Shown: positions 58,756 to 64,000 of the stretch, in pieces | Numbering within the stretch: position 1 is the first letter of the stretch | Layout of the letters: each line of letters begins with the position of its first letter | NCBI RefSeq assembly: GCF_003217235.1 | Contig: NZ_QJTF01000011.1 | Span: 58,574 to 122,573 of the forward strand | Direction of reading: 5' to 3' | Length of the DNA stretch: 64,000 nucleotides | Origin: Paramesorhizobium leguminum | Lineage (GTDB): Bacteria; Pseudomonadota; Alphaproteobacteria; Rhizobiales; Rhizobiaceae | The notes under the pieces: model-generated | The model's database searches: none | The model's input: the letters and a program-made list of their open reading frames with translations, nothing else | What the model was told of the DNA's origin: nothing | Made by a program: the position numbers and the translations under genes

Positions 58756-59805
58756 ATGAACTTCGCATCGGATAATTGGGCCGGCGCCCACCCAAAAATC
58801 GCCGAAAGCCTAACCCGCCATGCGGGCGGCTTCGCGGATGCTTATGGCGCGAGCGAGCTCGACCGGGCGGTGGAACAACGCTTCAACGAACTGTTCGAGC
58901 GCGAAGTGGCGGTCTTTTTCGTCGCGACCGGCACAGCCGCCAATTCGCTGGCGCTGGCGAGCGTCAACCGTCCGGGCGGCGTTTCCTTCTGCCATCGCGA
59001 GGCCCATGTCATCGAGGATGAATGCGGCGCGCCGGAATATTTCACCGGCGGCGCCCGCCTGCACCCGGTCGACGGCGCGCTCGGACGCATCGATCCGGCC
59101 AATCTCCAGCGGGAGTTCAAACGCTTCCACCCCGGCTTCGTCCATGCGGGACAGCCCATGGCCGTCACCATCACGCAGGCCACCGAAGTCGGCACGCTTT
59201 ACAGCCTCGACGATGTCGCCGCCATCTCAGCCATCTGCCGCGAGAATGGCTTGCCGCTGCATATGGATGGCGCGCGTTTCGCCAATGCGCTCGTGTCGCT
59301 TGGCGTCTCGCCTGCTGACATGACCTGGCGGCAAGGCGTCGACATCGTTTCCTTCGGCGGCACGAAGAATGGCTGCTGGTGCGCCGAAGCGCTGGTGTTC
59401 ATGGACCCCGCGCAGGCGAAGGACCTGCCCTTCATCCGCAAGCGCGCCGCCCAGCTCTTTTCCAAGACCCGCTTCATCGCCGCCCAGTTCGATGCCTATC
59501 TCGACGGCGATCTCTGGATCGAGCTTGCCACCCACGCCAACGCCATGGCCACGCGGCTTGCCGGTCACATCCGCGCATCCGACCGCGTCCGCCTCGCCTG
59601 GGCCCCAGAGGCCAACGAAGTCTTCGCGGTTCTGAAGAAGAGCGTCAGCGAAAAGCTGCACCAGCAGGGCGCGAATTTTTATGACTGGAACCCGCCGCGT
59701 TCCGAGATGGACCGCGTCAAGGAAGACGAGATTTTCGCCCGGCTGGTGACGAGCTTTGCCACTTCAGAAGAGGAAGTGGATAGGTTTGGGGAATTGGTGA
59801 GGTAA
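58756..59805 (+). CDS. ltaE: Low-specificity L-threonine aldolase family enzyme
   Basis: A 349-residue PLP enzyme of the beta-eliminating lyase family that splits threonine or allo-threonine to glycine and acetaldehyde. The start MNFASDNWAGAHPKI, FVATGTAANSLAL and LPLHMDGARFANALVSLG fit the family. The PLP Lys lies in VSFGGTKNG. It is flanked by repeat elements and appears monocistronic. Related aldolases acting on other beta-hydroxy amino acids cannot be excluded. Confidence 0.9.
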   Translation: MNFASDNWAGAHPKIAESLTRHAGGFADAYGASELDRAVEQRFNELFEREVAVFFVATGTAANSLALASVNRPGGVSFCHREAHVIEDECGAPEYFTGGARLHPVDGALGRIDPANLQREFKRFHPGFVHAGQPMAVTITQATEVGTLYSLDDVAAISAICRENGLPLHMDGARFANALVSLGVSPADMTWRQGVDIVSFGGTKNGCWCAEALVFMDPAQAKDLPFIRKRAAQLFSKTRFIAAQFDAYLDGDLWIELATHANAMATRLAGHIRASDRVRLAWAPEANEVFAVLKKSVSEKLHQQGANFYDWNPPRSEMDRVKEDEIFARLVTSFATSEEEVDRFGELVR

Positions 59806-59819
59806 GGATCACCGCCAAG

Positions 59820-59964
59820 CGCCCTCGTCCTTCGAGGCTCCGTTCCGCTTCGCTTCACTACGCACCTCAGGATGAGGGCTACTGAAGCGCCAACGCCCCT
59901 TCACCCTCATGGTGAGGTGCGAATGGAGCGCAGCGGAATGAGCCTCGAACCACGAGGGTGAAGG
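59820..59964. repeat. BIME-like inverted repeat, family C copy 2
   Basis: CCCTCGTCCTTCGAGGCTC faces GAGCCTCGAACCACGAGGG, with inner CACCTCAGGATGAGGG and CCCTCATGGTGAGGTG arms as in copy 1. The loop parts (TCCGTTCCGCTTCGC and GGAGCGCAGCGGAA) also pair. Confidence 0.88.
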
Positions 59965-59971
59965 GATCCAA

Positions 59972-60000
59972 TCAAAAAAACGGCGCCCGCAGGCGCCGTT
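59972..60000 (-). terminator. Intrinsic terminator of the hsp20 gene
   Basis: On the minus strand AACGGCGCC, a 4-base loop and GGCGCCGTT form a perfect stem followed by a run of U residues (the plus strand shows AAAAAAA at 59974-59980). It lies about 20 bases after the hsp20 stop. Confidence 0.9.
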
Positions 60001-60021
60001 CTTATTCCCGCTAGCGTGAAC

Positions 60022-60492
60022 TTACTCCGCAGCCTTGGTCTCGATTGCCTTGGCCTTGTCGGAGGAAACCACCTCCACCGCGATCTTCCGCGGCTTCATC
60101 CCTTCGGGAATCTCGCGCTTCAGATCGATATGCAGCAGGCCGTTCTTCAGGCTGGCGCCGGTGACTTCGACGAAATCGGCAAGCTGGAAGCGGCGCTCGA
60201 ATGCGCGTGACGCAATGCCACGGTAGAGCACTTCGCCGCCGTTGCCGCCATTTTCATCCAGCTTCTGGCCCTTGATGGTCAGCTGATTGCGGTGAGCCTC
60301 GATCTCGATCTCGTCTTCCGCGAAACCTGCAACAGCCATCGTGATGCGATAGGCATTCTCGCCTGTCCGCTCGATATTGTAGGGCGGATAGGTCTGCGCG
60401 CCCTCGGGTGTGCTAAGCGAATCGAGCATGGTGAAAAGCCGGTCGAAGCCGACGGTGGAACGGTAGAGCGGTGAAAAATCAACGTGACGCAT
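60022..60492 (-). CDS. Small heat-shock protein Hsp20 (IbpA family)
   Basis: A 156-residue ATP-independent chaperone that holds unfolding proteins. It starts MRHVDFSPLYRSTVGFDRLF, typical of rhizobial class A HspA/IbpA. The alpha-crystallin domain runs from YPPYNIERTGENAYRI to SLKNGLLHIDLKREIPE. A C-terminal KIAVEV gives the I-x-V-type anchor. The leader upstream looks like a ROSE RNA thermometer that would block translation at low temperature. Confidence 0.95.
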   Translation of the reverse strand: MRHVDFSPLYRSTVGFDRLFTMLDSLSTPEGAQTYPPYNIERTGENAYRITMAVAGFAEDEIEIEAHRNQLTIKGQKLDENGGNGGEVLYRGIASRAFERRFQLADFVEVTGASLKNGLLHIDLKREIPEGMKPRKIAVEVVSSDKAKAIETKAAE

Positions 60493-60600
60493 GGGTAAAG
60501 CCCTCCTTCAGAGCGACAATGTTTGCGTATGGCCGAAACGAAAATCCCCTATGGGCAATTTTCCGGGACCAGCAGCCCCGTATTGGCGGCTGCGACTATG
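60493..60600 (-). ncRNA. ROSE-like RNA thermometer upstream of hsp20
   Basis: On the minus strand three hairpins can be drawn: GCAGCC/GGCTGC (60572-60593), GAAAAT/ATTTTC (60540-60563), and one that traps the Shine-Dalgarno. In the last, UCGCU (60512-60516) followed by CU-GAA faces AGGAGG (60502-60507), giving C-G, U-A, C-G pairs and a G-G mismatch. The UYGCU motif pairing with the ribosome-binding site is the hallmark of ROSE elements, which control small heat-shock genes in rhizobia. Confidence 0.78.
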
Positions 60601-60762
60601 ATTTGGTTTCCGTGTTAGCCGATTTCAAGAGATGAAAAGCAGTCACATTTTTTGCTTGGACATATCGCTGAACGTCAGATGAATGCCGTCTTCTGCCTTC
60701 ATTCAGCTTGGTGGAATTAACTTCCAAACATGTCCGGAAAATTCCGGCGCCATTTTTTAACC

Positions 60763-60807
60763 GCATGATCTCATCCGAAAGATCTAGAACTTTTCGCAGA
60801 TCATGCC
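60763..60807. repeat. Short palindromic repeat, family E copy 2
   Basis: GCATGATCTCATCCGAAAGAT at the left faces ACTTTTCGCAGATCATGC at the right. It lies just upstream of the small secreted protein gene at 60824. A palindrome CCGGAAAATTCCGG at 60734-60747 lies beside it. Confidence 0.75.
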
Positions 60808-60823
60808 CAGAGAGGGAACACCC

Positions 60824-61222
60824 ATGAAAAAGACCATTCTCGCCATCGTCGCCGTCGCGACGCTTGGCCTCGGCTCCGCCCCCGCCTTTGCCCAAGGCTG
60901 GTATGACGATGCTCCTCCCCCGCCTCGCCCTTATGGCCAGGAGCGTGGCTATGAACGCCGCGACCGCGATTGGGGCCGCGAGCGCCCTCGCCGTGACGAT
61001 TTCATGGGCCCGCGCGAAGTGGCCCGGATGCTGGAACGTCGCGGCTATGACGTCGGCGATGTCGACATGCGCCGCGGCAGCTACTGGGTAAAAGCCAGCC
61101 GGCATGGCCGCCGCATGATCGTCATCGTCGATGCCCGCAGCGGCCGCATCCTTGACGAGCAGCGCGTAGGCGGCGGCGGACGCCCGCACCGCACGGGCTT
61201 CACCATCGAAGTCAATCCGTAA
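60824..61222 (+). CDS. Small secreted Arg-rich protein, PepSY-like
   Basis: A 132-residue exported protein. A signal peptide (TILAIVAVATLGLGSAPAFA) precedes a Pro/Arg/Tyr-rich stretch (WYDDAPPPPRPYGQERG). A domain of about 65 residues follows (PREVARMLERRGYDVGDVDMR, YWVKASRHGRRMIVIVDARSGRIL) with the helix plus beta-sheet order of PepSY-type domains. GAGGGAAC lies before the ATG. Such proteins are common in Brucella relatives as hypothetical periplasmic proteins. No function can be given. Confidence 0.75.
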   Translation: MKKTILAIVAVATLGLGSAPAFAQGWYDDAPPPPRPYGQERGYERRDRDWGRERPRRDDFMGPREVARMLERRGYDVGDVDMRRGSYWVKASRHGRRMIVIVDARSGRILDEQRVGGGGRPHRTGFTIEVNP

Positions 61223-61414
61223 AAATCGACGCATATCGAATAACGACCGGCCGGATGTAACGTCCCTTCCAGACGGCCGGTCGAAGCCGGAGGCTCTTTT
61301 GGGGAGCTTCCGGCATATGCATACGGATGATTACTACCTTAAATAGTGCGCATTGATTATTTCACCTATAAATTGTAGTCATAAGAAGCTAGACTCATTT
61401 ACGAGGAGAAAATC

Positions 61415-62515
61415 ATGAGCGCAGCTGGCTTCACATGGCATCCGGAACAGGACGATGTTTACGATGGAAACATATATGGCAACACCACCCTGACCGGGCT
61501 GCCATCCGCATTCGATAAAGGCCAGCCCTACAACTTCACCATGAAAGGCCCCATCGAAAATAGTTTGACCTTGCAGCCGACCGGCGCGGGAAGAACAAAC
61601 TGGGGAAATTCGCAAGGCAACGGAGCAGCCCCTACTAATTTCTATATCGAGGGCGGAACGTTTACATATCGATCACAGAAGGAAGAAGAACTGTACGTTG
61701 GTTATGGCAGCGTGGTATTCACCGTCATGGGCCACTGCCACTTACTGGGCGGGACGGTAAACGGATATATCCTGAATGAACAAACCCCCACCACTCTGAT
61801 TGTCATTAAGCAAAGCGGTGTGTTCAACATACTAACGAGGGAATTCGTCGGCGGCCTTTCCGTAAACATCGGGGACGGAGGGTCCATGCGGCTCGGATCA
61901 ACCCGGGCATTAGCCCCCCAGTTCAGCCGCTTTAACGTACATAGCACCGTCCCTGACGGGGGATACTCGCTCGACATAAGCGCAACTGCAGTTGAGCCGA
62001 TCCAGACAGCCATTGTTCTTGAGAAAACATCGATAACCTGCCAAGGCAACTCAAAGACTCGAGTACTTGCAAGTTTCACTGAATTACTTGCAAATAAAAC
62101 GATAGCCGTTGAGGGAACAATTATCGATGCCTCAGACAATGCCGTGGTAGAGTTTAGATGCGATAGAATTCATATTGATGAAGGCTGCTCATTTGTATTG
62201 AAGAATGGCTCTGCAGCGTTTTTCTTTAGCAATAAATACGGCACCGAAAAGCTGCCATTGGATTTGAGGGCCGGGAAAAATCCTAAAGCCATATTCAATT
62301 TTGTTACGACCAAGGGTGCCAACACCGGCACGTTCCGATTCCGCGCCACGAGCGCTGCGGATGCAAGACAGCAATTCCTGAGCATGTTGTCCTTGGGATT
62401 GTTTGCCATCGATGGAACGCCCTATACCAGCACGATAAATGGATATTCGATCGTAAATGAGCCGCCCTATACCGACGAACATCCTTACCTGGTCATGCGA
62501 TTGAAGCATTCTTGA
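61415..62515 (+). CDS. Protein of unknown family, first tandem paralogue
   Basis: A 366-residue protein with a strong GAGGAG ribosome-binding site (61403-61408). It has no signal peptide, membrane segment or recognised catalytic motif. The N-terminus reads MSAAGFTWHPEQDDVYDG. The body has short Gly- and Asn-containing strands (FYIEGGTFTYRS, VVFTVMGHCHLLGGTV) with the spacing of a beta-helix or beta-solenoid. The C-terminus holds FNFVTTKGANTGTFRFRAT, FLSMLSLGLFAIDGT and INGYSIV. It is clearly homologous to the next gene. Coding sequence is less GC-rich than the rest of the window, suggesting transfer. Confidence 0.75.
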   Translation: MSAAGFTWHPEQDDVYDGNIYGNTTLTGLPSAFDKGQPYNFTMKGPIENSLTLQPTGAGRTNWGNSQGNGAAPTNFYIEGGTFTYRSQKEEELYVGYGSVVFTVMGHCHLLGGTVNGYILNEQTPTTLIVIKQSGVFNILTREFVGGLSVNIGDGGSMRLGSTRALAPQFSRFNVHSTVPDGGYSLDISATAVEPIQTAIVLEKTSITCQGNSKTRVLASFTELLANKTIAVEGTIIDASDNAVVEFRCDRIHIDEGCSFVLKNGSAAFFFSNKYGTEKLPLDLRAGKNPKAIFNFVTTKGANTGTFRFRATSAADARQQFLSMLSLGLFAIDGTPYTSTINGYSIVNEPPYTDEHPYLVMRLKHS

Positions 62516-62520
62516 GCTCT

Positions 62521-62566
62521 GGAGCATGGTCCCGAAAAGTTGCAGACTTCCAGGCAAAATCATGCG
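62521..62566. repeat. Short palindromic repeat, family E copy 3
   Basis: GGAGCATGGTCCCGAAAAGTT followed by GCAGACTTCCAGGCAAAATCATGC, a diverged copy of the element at 5113. It sits five bases after the stop of the first paralogue. Confidence 0.75.
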
Positions 62567-62648
62567 GCTAAAACAAAGATTTGAGTAGCGAGATGCCCGA
62601 TTCGGCTTAGTTGCATAGCGCTCTAAGACGCATCCGCAATCCAATATT

Positions 62649-62677
62649 TTCCGCCGGAAAAAGCCATTTCGGCGGAA
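62649..62677 (+). promoter_or_regulatory. Hairpin upstream of the second paralogue
   Basis: TTCCGCCG (62649-62656) and CGGCGGAA (62670-62677) pair around a 13-base loop, about 50 bases before the start codon. It may terminate transcription from the first paralogue or form part of a leader. Confidence 0.4.
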
Positions 62678-62728
62678 GCCATATTGCAACCATCCCTAGC
62701 AGCTCGGCTCATTACGAGGAGGAAAATC

Positions 62729-63835
62729 ATGAGCGCGATTGGCTTCACATGGCACCCAAACCAGAACGACGTTTATGATGGAAATATATATGGCATCACC
62801 ACGCTGAACGGCGCGCCATCTGCTTTCAATAAAAATCAGCCTTACGGTTTCACCATGAAAGGCTCCGCCAAGGATAGCCTGACCTTGCAAGCGACCGCCG
62901 CGGGAGAGGATTCGGACACATATTGGGGTTATCCCGCATCGTCCACAGCGATAAAATTCGATATCGAGGGCGGAACGTTTGCGTACAAATCGCCGGACGG
63001 GACTTTATTCTTGGGTGATGACGCGAGCGAAATCGTGCCGAATGTCATATTCACCGTTGCCGGAACCTGCACTCTGCAGACTTTGGGGGTATCCGGCCCC
63101 ACTCAAGACAGCACAGAGAACCCCTGCACTCGGATCGACATTAAGGAGAATGGCGTTTTCTCCGTTAATGCTGCCGAATTCAACCGCACATTCACCGTGG
63201 ATATCGCGGGAACGGGCGCAATGGAGGTCAAGGCGAACTATATTTCTCTATTTTCTGGCAGCTATAGGGCCTATGGCACCGCTCCGGCCGGCGGATACTC
63301 TCTCGATCTGGCAATATCTCCATCTCAGCCGTGGAAGACTGGGAGTATCACCCTTTCCAAGGTACCGATAACTTGCCAATTATTCTCGAAGGCTCGTTTG
63401 CAATCGAACAGTATAACATTCACCGACGGCACCACTCTGCGCGCGGAGGATAGCGCTGCGATAGAGATCCGTTGCAACGCGATCACCGTCGCCGGTTCCT
63501 CCTTTAACGTCGCCGGCTCCTCTTTCCCTATGTCGCATGAACTCGCGACATTCACGTTCATCAATGTAAACGGTGACCAGCTGCAATTCAAAATTTCTCA
63601 ATCTTCCGAAGGCATGTTTAATTTCATTACGACCAAGGGCAAGAACACAGGCTTGTTTCGTTTCCGATCCGTTAGCGCAAGGGCTGCAACCCTCGAATAT
63701 TTAAGTATGCTGGCCTCGCGCTTCTTTGCCATTGATGGAACGATTTGCGCCAGAGGAGAAGTGATCAATGGCTATAAACTTGCCGATGAGGCTTATGACG
63801 GTACTTATCTGATCGTAAGCTTGATGAAGGCCTAA
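62729..63835 (+). CDS. Protein of unknown family, second tandem paralogue
   Basis: A 368-residue homologue of the preceding protein. Shared parts include the start (GFTWHPNQNDVYDGNIYG), the SAFNKNQPYGFTMKGS segment, FDIEGGTFAYKS, the PAGGYSLD strand, and the C-terminal FNFITTKGKNTGLFRFRSVS and EYLSMLASRFFAIDGT. GAGGAGG (62716-62722) precedes ATG 62729. It has no signal peptide and only two Cys clusters without a clear motif. The ends are best conserved and the middle is diverged, as in fibre or adhesin-like proteins. Function is unknown. Confidence 0.75.
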   Translation: MSAIGFTWHPNQNDVYDGNIYGITTLNGAPSAFNKNQPYGFTMKGSAKDSLTLQATAAGEDSDTYWGYPASSTAIKFDIEGGTFAYKSPDGTLFLGDDASEIVPNVIFTVAGTCTLQTLGVSGPTQDSTENPCTRIDIKENGVFSVNAAEFNRTFTVDIAGTGAMEVKANYISLFSGSYRAYGTAPAGGYSLDLAISPSQPWKTGSITLSKVPITCQLFSKARLQSNSITFTDGTTLRAEDSAAIEIRCNAITVAGSSFNVAGSSFPMSHELATFTFINVNGDQLQFKISQSSEGMFNFITTKGKNTGLFRFRSVSARAATLEYLSMLASRFFAIDGTICARGEVINGYKLADEAYDGTYLIVSLMKA

Positions 63836-63908
63836 GAGCTTCCTCTTTTGATGGAATCGCTTGGTGTCCTTTTGCGCCGTTGTCGTGAATGGATAGGTTG
63901 AGGCATGG

Positions 63909-64000
63909 ATTCCTGTGACAAGCACAGGAATTGTCTGTTTGTTTCATGCTTAATTGGCGCTGAGGCTGGATGCGATTCCCGGGATGGCCACCCCGGGAAT
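63909..64000. repeat. Two palindromic hairpins downstream of the second paralogue
   Basis: ATTCCTGTG/CACAGGAAT (63909-63931, 5-base loop) and ATTCCCGGG/CCCGGGAAT (63975-64000) are both perfect 9-bp stems. They resemble the REP-type sequences scattered through rhizobial chromosomes. The first may terminate transcription. The second may continue beyond the window. Confidence 0.75.

Noticed and set aside
60596..61234. Minus-strand frame opposite the small secreted protein
   Set aside because: The plus-strand product has a good signal peptide and ribosome-binding site, and the minus frame runs through the ROSE leader boundary and a repeat.

Overview
The window looks like a chromosomal segment of an alphaproteobacterium of the order Hyphomicrobiales, most likely in or near the Brucella/Ochrobactrum group. 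It is GC-rich and densely packed. It encodes a close homologue of the Brucella lipoprotein Omp10, bacterial homospermidine synthase, a eukaryote-type ornithine decarboxylase and a DUF1007/NicO metal cassette. It is peppered with several families of palindromic intergenic repeats of the kind seen in rhizobia and their relatives. I see no rRNA, tRNA, prophage, insertion sequence or CRISPR array. This assignment is inference from gene content.

Layout. 1-6.3 kb: the end of an EmrA-like adaptor gene, an EmrB-type MFS exporter, and a four-gene ABC importer (binding protein, two permeases, ATPase). 6.3-8.4 kb: a MazEF-like toxin-antitoxin pair and gnd. 8.6-14.5 kb: an ethanolamine-type permease, a glutamine-synthetase-family ligase, an aldehyde dehydrogenase and an iron alcohol dehydrogenase, which together suggest gamma-glutamylated amine catabolism. 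14.7-18.6 kb: acetyltransferase, ornithine decarboxylase behind a long structured leader, KDPG aldolase and an N-acetylmuramidase. 18.6-25 kb: trhO, modA and modB (with no modC), a GNAT enzyme, a CDF exporter, and NicO with DUF1007. 25-31.6 kb: LysR regulator, DUF882 peptidase, an unusual sigma54-type response regulator and oligoendopeptidase F. 31.7-36 kb: pabB and a class IV aminotransferase, homospermidine synthase, omp10. 36-45 kb: a large 5'-nucleotidase/LysM protein, hemH, an SPFH/NfeD pair, kdsD, an outer-membrane barrel protein and galU. 45-51 kb: lytic transglycosylase, an SGNH-like protein, and a twin-permease ABC transporter preceded by a structured leader. 51.5-58 kb: gltD and gltB. 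58.7-64 kb: threonine aldolase, an Hsp20 gene with a ROSE-like RNA thermometer, a small secreted protein, and two tandem paralogues of unknown family.

Links between genes: nitrogen and amine metabolism recur (gltBD, the ethanolamine-type cluster, ornithine decarboxylase followed by homospermidine synthase), as do envelope functions (kdsD, galU, lytic enzymes, Omp10, outer-membrane barrel). The most unusual structural theme is repeats inside operons. Six roughly 160-bp inverted-repeat elements and three related longer elements lie mostly between co-directional genes, and one appears to supply the start codon of pabB. A separate TAGGGCAG repeat family sits on the stop codons of adjacent genes. 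The least explained coding content is the pair of paralogues at 61.4-63.8 kb.
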